Positions 47,578-57,926 of a stretch of DNA of 64,000 nucleotides are shown here, piece by piece. How positions within the stretch are numbered: the first letter of the stretch is position 1; every line of letters begins with the position of its first letter. The stretch comes from Hemileia vastatrix (Eukaryota > Basidiomycota > Pucciniomycetes > Pucciniales > Zaghouaniaceae), in contig JASXTE010000010.1 of NCBI GenBank assembly GCA_030280995.1, positions 25,793,823 to 25,857,822 of the forward strand, given 5' to 3'. The position numbers and the translations under genes are program-made. Below the pieces are notes generated by a model, which saw only the letters and a list, made by a program, of their open reading frames with translations, had not been told where the DNA came from and did not search any database.

Positions 47578-48619
47578 TCACCAAAATCTGTCTGCTACTC
47601 TTCTATAAGTCTCCCCAAAGCCTCTATGACCAAGGTCTTCATGCAAAGACTTTAACACCAACTCTTGACCCTTCTTCTGAGTCACCACAACTTGAGGATT
47701 TGGATGTCTCCTCCTCATCAACCTTCTTCCTGACACATAGAAACCAGGAATTTTCTTCTTGATTTCCAACCAAGTATTATCATCACCAATATATGGCCTC
47801 TCCAAGGTCAACAGATATTCAACCAAAATAAAATAAAACCCAGTCTGACCCCAGGTCTCATCTTCAAAATCCAACAAAACAACATCCAAGGGTACAGCCC
47901 TATCATCAAAATCACCAGTGTACACATGAGCAACACCACTAGCCCATCCAGGACACCAATCTCCAAACTTTGGTAATTCCCTTCCCTTCCACTGAATCTT
48001 ATGAAAATCCAGTTCACTAACAAAAACACCATTTTCCAGATTTGAGCCATCCCAAACAACAGCCCCCTCTTCATCAACAAAAAAATCCTGATCACCAGAA
48101 TCAAGATCAGAACCACCCAGTTTATCCTCTTGGCGGAGGAGAGAGCAATCATCCAGTTTAGCCTCATGGGGGAGAAGAGAAAAATCTTCAGCACCCTTTG
48201 TGCTGGCCCTAACAACTGGGACATCTTTGTCAAACTCTTCAGGATCAGAATCTTCATCTGTGGGCGGTCTTCTTGAAAATCCATCTGTAATTGTAAAGTT
48301 TTACCTGGCTTGTGCACCAGGTCAAAAGAAAAATATTGAATAAATGCCACCCACTTATTCATTGGAGAATTTGGAAGAATAGGTGAGTTTATTATTTGAA
48401 CCAGAGATTTAGCATCCACCTGAAGCTCAAAATGCTGCCTGCACAAAACAGTTTGTAGCTTCTTTAAGATCTCTGCTACACTGCACAGTTCCAACTTTGG
48501 CTGAGAGTACCTATATTCCACCTCATTCAAAACCACAGACTCATACCTTACTGGCCTGACCTTCCCAGATTTATCTTCCCAAGACAGAACAGCACCAGCA
48601 GAAATATATCTTGAGTCCA
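47578..48619 (-). pseudogene. RNase H end, spacer and integrase zinc-domain start of element II
   Basis: Two overlapping open parts, 47808-48632 and 47578-47925. They show SRYISAGAVLSW (RNase H Asp region, its start carried on the far side of element III), VDAKSLVQII, HKPGKT, an acidic spacer and HEDLGHRGFGETYRR (integrase zinc histidines). A frame shift lies near 48295. Two CAGTTTA stem-loop motifs occur at about 48118 and 48155 within coding sequence. Confidence 0.7.
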
Positions 48620-48623
48620 CCGC

Positions 48624-49541
48624 TGTAGACAATCCTATAGTACTAGCTATAGGCCTTGAACAAGGGAGTTAGAGAAAAAACATAAAGAAAATCCCCTGTC
48701 CCTTTAGAAAAACAAGTGAGATTTACCTGTTGCAGCAAATTGGAGATCTGTTTGCTAGACCCTCTAATTAAACACACTTGACCCCTTTAAAAGTGAAGAT
48801 AATAGTCCCAGACAGACTACCAGAAAGAGTTGAAATGAACAGTAATATATTCCAACAAAACACAAGCCAATAAGACAGTGAGGAACAGAGAGGCGATGAG
48901 CAAAGAGATCTGATGATTCCCTAAAAATCTTCCCACACATGCATCATACAGCCAGCGCACAGACCACCCTGACCAATTCCCCAGCCAAAATCCAGCTTTC
49001 CCAGCCTTTTTCATGCATAAAAGTGCATTTTAGTGCCTCCCCAGTGCCCAGGCGGGCGAGCCGCCCAACGTCGGAGGTGCGGCCTGAGGTGGGCAGGCCG
49101 CTTCTAGGCCCTAAAACACCCATACAACCCATAAAAACCCTAAAAACCCATAACTTCACTAATAAACAAAATAAACACACATAAGACATACCAAAATGAA
49201 AAGAAAATGAAGGAAAATAAGCTGAGACATAATAAGTGACCCTAGCTTAAGCCTACATAAGCACCACTAAGCAATAAACATCCCATAAATACCAATAACA
49301 ACACTATAACTACCCTATAAAACAAGGTAACCACCCATAAGGGATACCAAAATGAAGAGAAAAGAAAGGACTTTAAGCTGAGACATAATAATTGAACCTA
49401 GCTTAAGCCTCCATAAACACTACTAACTACCACCTAAAGATGAAAAAATCCACTAATAACACCATAACCCCAATAACACCCTACATACCAAATACCCCCA
49501 AAAATGCACTCCAATGGCCTACCCAGGTTTGGATCACCACA
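48624..49541 (-). mobile_element. 3' LTR of element III
   Basis: Plus strand TGTAGACAATCC...GGTTTGGATCACCACA, 918 bp. It is like the 5' LTR at 60099-60996 apart from a short length difference (about 20 bp, near 48990) and scattered changes. A GC-rich cluster is at about 49049-49101. Confidence 0.9.
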
Positions 49542-52025
49542 TCCTCCCTCCAATAAAGAATGTCCCCATTCTTCCTTTTCCAACAGCCATGTTTGAACAC
49601 CTCTCCAGAATCTTTACAAACAGCTTATTTCTCTCTTCCACCAGATCCTATTCCATCCTAAGTGAACTTCTGAACCAGCAATCCAAGCTTCTTCTTTAAA
49701 ACTTCTCTTCCATCATGCCTTTAAATTAAATCTATCTCATTGAAAAGAACTTCTTTCTTCTGTTCCTGAATTCCAACTCTGGCTGTACCAGCCTCCAACA
49801 ATGAAAAGTGATATCCAGTTGACAAGTCTTGCCGACTATAACCTTCTACCAGCATAAAAATATCCTCATTTTATAGTCTTGGGGGACTCGCAACCCTCAG
49901 TTTAAAGTCTTGGGGGACTAAAAGCCCTCAGTTTATTGTCTTGGGGGACTCAAAAAATCCTCAGTTTATAGTCTTGGAAGACTGAAAAAACCTGAATCAC
50001 AGAACCAAGAACCAGAGATCAACTAGAAAAAGATTTAGAGAAGTAACTAACTTTTTGGGGTAACTGTATATAGAGCTGCCAGCCCATCAGTCACCCCCAA
50101 ACTTGCCTTTACAAAATTCAGAAGTTCTCCCTTGGATCCTTCTGCCTTTAAACTTCCACCTCACACTGCCTCCCATTCCTCAGTTTATAGTCTTGGGGGA
50201 CTTCACCATCAACAATCCTCAGTTTAAAGTCTTGGGGGACTAACACAGTGTTCAGTTTAAAGTCTTGACGGACTACTTCTTGACAAAATCTTGAAAACAG
50301 CCAGTTTAAAGTCTTGGAGGACTACTAGATCCACAGTAGTAAAATTAAATTCTTGAATAAATCTTTAACAACCAGCCAGTTTTAAGTCTTGGAGGACTAA
50401 CAGAATTTTCAGTTTAAAGTCTTAGGACTACTAGATCCACAGTAGTAAAATTAAATTCTTGAATAAATCTTTAACAACCAGCCAGTTTTAAGTCTTGGAG
50501 GACTAACAGAATTTTCAGTTTAAAGTCTTGATGGACATCAAAAAATCTTGAGCCCGTAATTGAAAGATCAGTTTAAAGTCTTGAAGGACTTTCCAGAAAA
50601 AAAATCTTGAAGATATATCCCATAATTAAAAAAAATTCAGCTTGAAGTCTTGAAGGACCTTCCATAAAAAAAATCTTGAAGATATATCCCATAAATCCCC
50701 AAACCAAAAACCATCAAAGCCAAAACATTTAACCTCCTTTAACAAATAAAACAAAATAAAATGGTATCCCCCAGCCAATTGATGAGCTTATCCCCTGATA
50801 CCTTACCCACATCCAAGTGCATCTTGATGTGGTCACACCTAAAAAATTTAATTTTTTTATTTTTATTTTGACTCCTTCTCTTCTACCAAAAACATTGCCA
50901 GAGCCCTATGTTGAGCCTTTGAACAAACATAGCCTCCATAAAAAAATTACAGAAAAAAAAGAGAAAAAAAGAAAAAAATCTTGAATTCACCACTTTCACA
51001 GCCAACACCCTAGAACCACATAGCAAAGCCAGCTTCAGGTCAACAGAAGAGATCACTGGGTGGGCTCCCTCCAATAAGTAAAAATTATGGGAGACCACCA
51101 GTGATCCACCACCAATCCAAAAGCACCAAAAGACATCCAAGGCAATCCAGTTTAAAGTCATAGAGGACTAAAAACCTGATTCACAAAAAAAACAACACTA
51201 GAATTCAACTAGAAAAAAAAACCAAAGGCTTGTAACAGACATTCTGGGGTAACTGTGCTACAGAGCAGCCAGCTCATCAGTTACCCCCGCACTTGCCAAA
51301 ATAAAATCTAGAAGCCCCCCCTGGGTACCTTCTAACAAAAACACAACATCCAACAAAATTAAACAAAACCAATAAACATGAGGGGTCCAGCACTTGAATA
51401 CCAAAAGAATTTACAGTTTAAAGTCATGGTGGACTAAAAACCTGTTAAAGAAAAAAACCAATACTAGAATTCAACAAAATTAAGAGAAGGGGTTGGAAAC
51501 AGAAAATCTGGGGTAACTGTTGATAGAGCAGCCAGCCCATCAGTCACCCCCACACTTGCCAAAATAAAATCTAGAAGCCCCACCCCTGGGTACCTTCTAA
51601 CAAAAAGGATTTTCCAACACAAATCTTCTCCCATAAAAAACCAAAACCATTAAAAAACCATTAACATTCTTGAAATCTAAAAAAAATCCAATTTAGAAAT
51701 AAATTTTTATGCAGTTTAACCTCATGCTGGAGGTGAAATAAAACCAATAATCTTCATTTTATTTTAAATAAAATATCCATCTTCACTTGAATTTTTCTTT
51801 TCTTCCATCTTCATTATACTAAGACTTTTTTTTTTATTACGGGCGGGCCGCCCGATGTCGGAGGTGCCGCCTGAAGCAGCCCGGCCTCCCTTTTTTATAT
51901 AGAGACTTGAACCAGAGAGACTGAAAAGAATTGGACAAAACAAAAAAAAATCCTGACCAAATACATAAAGGCCAAATTAAGCAAAACCAAAACAAATTAA
52001 GTAGTTTATCCTCATTTCGGAGGAA
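49542..52025 (-). other. Noncoding, motif-rich region of element III
   Basis: It starts with the polypurine tract. 49860-50660 holds about 14 CAGTTTA-AGTC-N6-GACT motifs, including a tandem duplication of about 105 bp (near 50322 and 50427). Then follow GGTATC...GATACC (50761-50838), GATCACTGG...CCAGTGATC (51051-51108) and GGGGTAACTG hairpins (50056-50100, 51246-51291, 51510-51553). CCTC-N6-GAGG motifs are at about 51711 and 52002, and a GC-rich cluster at 51841-51889. No supported reading frame. Confidence 0.65.
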
Positions 52026-52395
52026 TCAGATTCTTGAAATCCCAAGGTTTAAACCAATAAGTTTGCCCTTAGGGCTTGAACCCCCTAAGCTCCTCTTCCA
52101 ATTCTGATATCCCAACATCAGACCTCCAAACAAATTGTCCATCCTCCTCCATACACTGAGTCTTCCATATTTCACATTACCAGAATCAATAAATTCTCCA
52201 CCCTGTGAAACATCTGGAACCTCCACCACATCTTTAAAATCAACCTCCATACCAGTGACATCCAAAACATCACAATTTTCCCCTTTCCTACAGGAATCTT
52301 GCTTAGAATCTGCAAAATCCTCCAGTATAATATCCATAACATCGAAATAAAAATCTTTCTCCAAGCAGAGACCTTCTGATCTTGAGGGAACCACC

Positions 52396-53311
52396 TGTAG
52401 AAGTTTTAGCACAGAGGAAAGCTAAACACAGGTCAATCAGCAACTGTGCACCTTACAACAACAAGTAACTACAACAAAGCGTGTGCTAAAACTGGACAAA
52501 AGACTCTATTCTCCCCACACAGTGCAAAGACTGTCAGATGCGGCCAAAAGGGAAAGCAGTGGACAGGAAGAAGCAGTGGAAGGGACAAAGAGAATAGAGA
52601 AAAAGAGAAAGAAAAAGATTTGGATGTCATTGCAAAAACAAACATACCTAAACACAGGTCAATCAGCAACTGTGCACCTTACAACAACAAGTAACTACAA
52701 CAAAGCGTGTGCTAAAACTATAAGGGACACAAGTGTGAGCTGCTGTGGTTAGGACTAAAAGAATTAGAGAAAAGATAACAGAAAAGAAAAGGAAAGAACC
52801 TGGACAAAAGACTCTATTCTCCCCACACAGTGCAAAGACTGTCAGATGCGGCCAAAAGGGAAAGCAGTGGACAGGAAGAAGCAGTGGAAGGGACAAAGAG
52901 AATAGAGAAAAAGAGAAAGAAAAAGATTTGGATGGGGAAAACGGAAATGGCAAAGAGAGGCCTCATTATATGACAAAGTCCACCATCCAAAACAATAGAA
53001 ACTAACACGACGTCGACAAAACTACTAAACTACAATACAGAAAAAGAGACAGGTTCACATCCAAGGAAAAAGTTCCCAGCCGGGGAAAAGATTCACACTC
53101 CAGGTAAAGAAACACGTCCTCGAGGTCCAGAATCAATACATTGACTCCGGGTGGGAAAGAAATGTTGTTCTTGATGCTGGAGCTCGTATCTTTGAAGTTC
53201 CTCAGCGGAAAAGGTCAGGAAAAGAGGATATGAGCAAGGAGAATGACTTGAGACGATGGTAAGAAGCTGGAGTAAGGAATGGGTCAGGTATTAGAGGCAG
53301 AAATTTCAACA
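52396..53311 (-). mobile_element. 3' LTR of the copia element
   Basis: Plus strand TGTAGAAGTTTTAGC...GAAATTTCAACA. It contains an internal duplication: a block of about 70 bp (near 52424 and 52652) and one of about 133 bp (near 52494 and 52802), interleaved. The last 28 bases overlap the end of the polyprotein frame. Confidence 0.93.
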
Positions 53312-56300
53312 CCCCCCCTTAATATCAGACCCATGAGTTTGAGAAGATAAGACAGCTTGACTTTTCCCAAAGATTTTGTAAGAAGATCAGCTACCATGTG
53401 TTCAGTTGAAATGTGTTGAAGCTGAAAATGATTTTTGTTGATGCTTTCAGTAATCCAACAAAGTTGAGTGTCCACATGTTTTGATCTTTGACGGTATCTG
53501 AGTGAATCCTTGCATTGCGAAATGGAACTGGCATTGTCAGCAAGGATTAAAGGTGAAGGTGATTTAGGAATATTGAAGGAAGTAAGTAATTTAGTCAGCC
53601 AAATTGCTTCACATCCAGCATCCACAATGCCTCTGAACTCAGCCTCAGTACTAGAGATAGTGACAACTTGCTGCTTTTTAGAACTCCAGGAAATAGCTCC
53701 TCCATTGAGTATGGCAACATACCCTCCAGTTGAGCGTCTGGTATCAGGATCCCCAGCATAATCAGTGTCAGAGTAAATAAGAGGACAGAGTGATGGATGA
53801 TTTGGAATTGGGCATTTTCCTCCAAAAGTGAGAGATGATGATGAAGTGGCACGCAGATATCTGAAAGTGTGTTTGACAGCAAGCCAGTGTTTGATACCTG
53901 GTTCAATGAGATGTTGAGATAATGCACCAACTGCAAAAGAGAGATCAGGTCTTGTTGCAACAGACAAATAGTTGAGTGCACCAATAGCAGAGCGGTAATT
54001 GATTTTCAGAGCATTGAATTCAGCAATTTCTTCACTGGTTGCTTTGACAGGATAATCATTTGGGGATAAGGGAGTGAGACAGGGATTACAGTTGGCCATA
54101 TTCCAGTTGGACAAAACTTTTTCAGCATAAGAATCTTGTGATAAAGAAAGAGTACGTGCTGTTCTGTTCCTGGTGAGACGCATTCCCAAAATCCAAGTGG
54201 CAGGACCAAGATCATCCATCTCAAATTCAGTTTTGATTTTGTCTTTGAACCAAAGAAAATGATTACCAGTAATGACCATATCATCAACATGAAGATAAAT
54301 GATACAGATTTGTGATTTGTTTCTCCAAACATACACACACTGATCACACTTAAGGGGGGAGAAGTTGAGCTTGCACAAGTAGTCATTTATACGTGAATTC
54401 CAGCAAAAGGGAGCTTGTTTGATGCCATAAAGAGGACGCAACAATTGGCAAACTTTACCTTCATTTCCAGCAGTTAGTGTTCCTTCAGGTTGTTCCATAT
54501 AAACAGTTTCATTTAAGTTTCCCTGGAGAAAAGCTGCCACTACATCCATTTGATGAACATCCCAGTCAAAGTAAGCTGCTAAAGAAAGAATGGTCCTGAG
54601 AGAAGTGATCCGTCCAGTGGGTGCAAAAGTTTCATGAAAATCTATTCCTAGGATTTGAGAATATCCTTTTGCTACACAACGGGCTTTGAACTTGGAAACA
54701 CCACCATCAGCATTAGGTTTAACCCTGAAAACCCACCTGCAGCCAATTACATTAGCTTTTTCAGGCCTGGGGACAATTTTCCAAGTGTTACAACGCTGAA
54801 GTGCTTGATGTTCATGTTTCACAGCCTCTGCCCATTCTGCTGAATATTTGGAATAGATTGCTTGCTTATAACACTGGGGTTCAGGAATTTCATGAGCTAG
54901 CAAGGGAGCTTCTAGAGAGAAAGCAAAGGCATTTGCTGCATATAACCCAAGAGGATCAGGAGAATCAGAGTAGGAATCATGTTGATAATGATCATAATAA
55001 ATCTGACGTAAATGTTCAGGAGTGGATGTTTCAGCTGAAGAGTTGTCAGAATAACTGGGGGATTGTGATGAGGGAACATAATCAGGATCTGCTGGATTGT
55101 CTGGCTCAATTGATGAATATGATGGATCAGATTGACTGGAACCTTCTTCATCTGGGACATTGGAATGAGGTAATCTTGTTAAGTGGCCAGGTGAAGGACA
55201 AGGAGTTGAATTGGAAGGTGTGCCGGACATGTGAAAATCAGAGGAAGAAGAAGAAGAAGGAGAATTATCTTCAGAATGTGAATCAGAAATGTTTCCTGAG
55301 GATGGATCAGGAGTTGGAGACTCAGAAGGAGATTGAGCTGGAGAAAAGGAAAGTCCAGGTGTTGGAAGTGGTTCACTGTCATGAATTTGATCTGGAATTT
55401 GCTTCATCAGTTGTGACCATTGAGGGCGCTTAAATCTGGAGTCAAGAAAGGGGAAGAAATTTTCATTGAAGGCCACAGATTTGGCAATAACAATCTTTTT
55501 AAGCTCAAGATCCCAAACACGATAATTTGTTGTTCCAACTTCATATCCAAGCATGACACACTTTCTGGCATTAGCTGAAAACTTTCCAGGACGTTGATGT
55601 TTATCAAGAAAAGCATAGCAAGCACAACCAAAAACTCTGAGGTGTGAGACTCTGGGTTTGGATTTATTCCAGGCTTCAAAAGGAGTTGATTTGTTTTGAA
55701 GAGCTTTGGTTGGTAATCTGTTTTCAAGATATACTGCTGTTTTAACTGCTTCAGACCATAGGTGAATTGGTGCATTAGAATGAAACATCATGGTTTTGGA
55801 TTTTTCAGTGGTAATACGGTTTCCTCTCTCAGAAATTGGATTTTGTTGGGGAGTGTAAGGAGCCGTAACTTGAAGAGCAATGCCATGTTGTTTAAGAAAG
55901 TTGACCAGACTAGAGTTGATATACTCACCACCACCGTCACAAACAAGCTTTTTGATTTTGAAGCCAGATTGCAGCTCTACAGATGCCTTGTATTCCAAGA
56001 AATATTTGAATACTTGGGCTTTTGAGGAAAGAAGGTAAACATGACGGTATGAAGTGGCCTGATCAGTGAACTTAAGGTAATACTGAGAACCATCAAAAGA
56101 AGGAGGTTGAATTTTCCCAGATAAATCCGTGTGGATAACTTCAAGAGGATTTTTGGCAACAGGCAACTGGCCAGGAAAGGAAGCATGGGTTTGTTTACCC
56201 AACACACACGGTTCACAAAAATGCATTTCAGAATCAGACAAACTAGAACTAGATACATCAGATGCCATTCCATTAAAAAGTTTTTGAATATATGGGGCGT

Positions 56301-57768
56301 ATGGATGTCCTAATCTGTTGTGCCAGAGAGTTAGAGACTGACTTGAAGCTTTTGCATAGAGAGCTGAGGAATTAGGGGGAGACATGCCTTGTGGAACCAC
56401 AGAAACTTCAAATAATGAATTGGAGATGACTCCTCCCATATAATTCTTTCCATTATGTGAAATAATGAAGTTTGATATAGGATTAACTGGTGCAGGGATG
56501 AGAAGACAACCAGTTCTCCAAAGACGTCCCAGGGAGATGAGATTCCTTCCAAGATCAGGGACATAAAGAGCATCAGAAAAGAAAACTTTTCCTTCCATTC
56601 CTCCAGAAGCAGTAACAGTTCCTTTTCCAGTTGCATAGATTGATTTCCCAATACCAGCAAGTTGAATTCGAATGTTGACAGGTTGAAAGGTGATGAAACT
56701 GTCTCTGTTGTTAAACATATGACAGCTGGCCCCAGAATCAATAATTGGAGAAAGGTTTGAGGAATGAGAAGCCATGGAAGCAGAAGCGTTGATAATGCAG
56801 TCAGAATTTGATTTTTCAGACAAGCAGGCAACAGCTGTAAAAAGAAATTCTTCATCAGAAGGGAAAACAAAAGCACAATTGGCCGTGGCATCAGGTTGTT
56901 CTTCCTGAGGAGGGGGAACAGGAGTTGCTTTGTTGGAATTGTCCTTTGATGGGGCAGCTGAGTTGGCTTGGTTCTTCTTGGGACGCAGTTCAGGATGTTG
57001 AACAAAGCAATGATTGTCATCATGTCCAACATTTTGACCATGAACAGAACATGAGAGTTTGCTGCGTGCCTTGGATTTGGATGATTTTGATGATTTGGCT
57101 GAGGCAGAGTGAGCATTGACATTTGACATAGCATTGTGAAATTCATCAACAACTTTGTCATCAGCAGCGTAATCCAGGAAAGAAGATAAAACATCATCCA
57201 GATGCAGGTGATCAATTTCCTGTCTGTCTCTGGTGAGCAAACCACGCCAATGTTTGAAGGAGGGTGGAAGAGTGGCAAAAAAGAGATAAATAAGAATTTC
57301 CTGGGGAATGATGAGCCCAGAACGGATCATATGGAAGTTAATGCCTTTGAATGCATCAACATGAGTTTTGGGGTCTCCTCCTTCAGAAAGAGAAAGAGTA
57401 ACCATAGAGAGAAAGTGAGAAATCCGTGATCCAACTTTATTGCTGGCGTGTCTTCTTGCAAGAACAGACCACATTTGAGCAGAGGTGTGGCAAGTGTTGA
57501 CCAGCTTCTTGTTAACATCATCCAATCTGGTGATGATTTCATACCTGCACCTGGTGTCATTTTTGATCCATAAAGCAAGTTGAGCTTTGATTTCAGCGTC
57601 TGAAGGTGAACCATCATTGTGAGGAACAGGGGCAGGGACTTGTCCAGAAACAATGCCAAAAAGATCCAAAACTTCAAAGTGAAGACGCATAATGTGTTCC
57701 CAGGTGTCATAGGATTCGTCAGTGAGAGGGGTGACCATAACCTTACTTGAATCCTGATTGGAGGCCAT
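53284..57768 (-). CDS. Copia Gag-Pol polyprotein (1494 aa)
   Basis: Start ATG at 57768 (MASNQDSSKVMV). Gag with a PSFKHWRGLL segment and a variant knuckle, CSVHGQNVGHDDNHC (His where the second Cys is usual). Protease with D344-S-G. Pre-integrase zinc region (WHNRLGH, CEPC). Integrase with HTDLSG, VCDGGGEY and ISERGNR for D, D and E. RT with QMDVVAAFLQG and LHVDDMVI (D1162-D1163). RNase H with YSDTDYAGD and SSTEAEFRG. The length is usual for copia and no break is seen. It stops 28 bases inside the 3' LTR. It could be active; nothing here tests expression. Confidence 0.95.
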   Translation of the reverse strand: MASNQDSSKVMVTPLTDESYDTWEHIMRLHFEVLDLFGIVSGQVPAPVPHNDGSPSDAEIKAQLALWIKNDTRCRYEIITRLDDVNKKLVNTCHTSAQMWSVLARRHASNKVGSRISHFLSMVTLSLSEGGDPKTHVDAFKGINFHMIRSGLIIPQEILIYLFFATLPPSFKHWRGLLTRDRQEIDHLHLDDVLSSFLDYAADDKVVDEFHNAMSNVNAHSASAKSSKSSKSKARSKLSCSVHGQNVGHDDNHCFVQHPELRPKKNQANSAAPSKDNSNKATPVPPPQEEQPDATANCAFVFPSDEEFLFTAVACLSEKSNSDCIINASASMASHSSNLSPIIDSGASCHMFNNRDSFITFQPVNIRIQLAGIGKSIYATGKGTVTASGGMEGKVFFSDALYVPDLGRNLISLGRLWRTGCLLIPAPVNPISNFIISHNGKNYMGGVISNSLFEVSVVPQGMSPPNSSALYAKASSQSLTLWHNRLGHPYAPYIQKLFNGMASDVSSSSLSDSEMHFCEPCVLGKQTHASFPGQLPVAKNPLEVIHTDLSGKIQPPSFDGSQYYLKFTDQATSYRHVYLLSSKAQVFKYFLEYKASVELQSGFKIKKLVCDGGGEYINSSLVNFLKQHGIALQVTAPYTPQQNPISERGNRITTEKSKTMMFHSNAPIHLWSEAVKTAVYLENRLPTKALQNKSTPFEAWNKSKPRVSHLRVFGCACYAFLDKHQRPGKFSANARKCVMLGYEVGTTNYRVWDLELKKIVIAKSVAFNENFFPFLDSRFKRPQWSQLMKQIPDQIHDSEPLPTPGLSFSPAQSPSESPTPDPSSGNISDSHSEDNSPSSSSSSDFHMSGTPSNSTPCPSPGHLTRLPHSNVPDEEGSSQSDPSYSSIEPDNPADPDYVPSSQSPSYSDNSSAETSTPEHLRQIYYDHYQHDSYSDSPDPLGLYAANAFAFSLEAPLLAHEIPEPQCYKQAIYSKYSAEWAEAVKHEHQALQRCNTWKIVPRPEKANVIGCRWVFRVKPNADGGVSKFKARCVAKGYSQILGIDFHETFAPTGRITSLRTILSLAAYFDWDVHQMDVVAAFLQGNLNETVYMEQPEGTLTAGNEGKVCQLLRPLYGIKQAPFCWNSRINDYLCKLNFSPLKCDQCVYVWRNKSQICIIYLHVDDMVITGNHFLWFKDKIKTEFEMDDLGPATWILGMRLTRNRTARTLSLSQDSYAEKVLSNWNMANCNPCLTPLSPNDYPVKATSEEIAEFNALKINYRSAIGALNYLSVATRPDLSFAVGALSQHLIEPGIKHWLAVKHTFRYLRATSSSSLTFGGKCPIPNHPSLCPLIYSDTDYAGDPDTRRSTGGYVAILNGGAISWSSKKQQVVTISSTEAEFRGIVDAGCEAIWLTKLLTSFNIPKSPSPLILADNASSISQCKDSLRYRQRSKHVDTQLCWITESINKNHFQLQHISTEHMVADLLTKSLGKVKLSYLLKLMGLILRGGVEISASNT
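53312..53320 (-). other. Polypurine tract of the copia element
   Basis: The minus strand reads AAGGGGGGG directly before TGTTGAAATTTC of the LTR; it lies within the C-terminal codons. Confidence 0.75.
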
Positions 57769-57912
57769 GATTTGGTCGAGTCAACAGCAAAGATTTGGAG
57801 AGAAAGAAGATGAGATGTGAAGAGGATGATCCAAAATCTGAGAGAAAAGGCTGTTTTATTGTCCAGTAAGCGGTTTTGTTGTAAGTATTCTTGAGAGAGG
57901 TGCTTTAGGCAA

Positions 57913-57926
57913 CTGGGCCCATAACC
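57913..57926 (-). other. Half-tRNA primer site of the copia element
   Basis: The minus strand reads GGTTATGGGCCCAG with no gap after the LTR end CTTCTACA. This is complementary to CTGGGCCCATAACC, the anticodon arm of eukaryotic initiator tRNA-Met, not to a CCA end. Drosophila copia and yeast Ty5 are primed by such half-tRNAs. Confidence 0.75.

Noticed and set aside
49860..50660. Regularly recurring short repeats resembling a CRISPR array
   Set aside because: Repeat copies vary, spacing is irregular, there are no cas genes and the setting is a eukaryotic retrotransposon. The pattern is explained by the stem-loop motif.
52446..53008. Short frames on both strands in the copia LTRs (also 57977-58539)
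   Set aside because: They are duplicated exactly with the LTR repeats, low in complexity, and open on both strands; no family motif.
54801..55433. 210-aa plus-strand frame opposite the copia pol
   Set aside because: It is a shadow of the intact minus-strand polyprotein, whose S/P-rich spacer leaves the opposite strand open.
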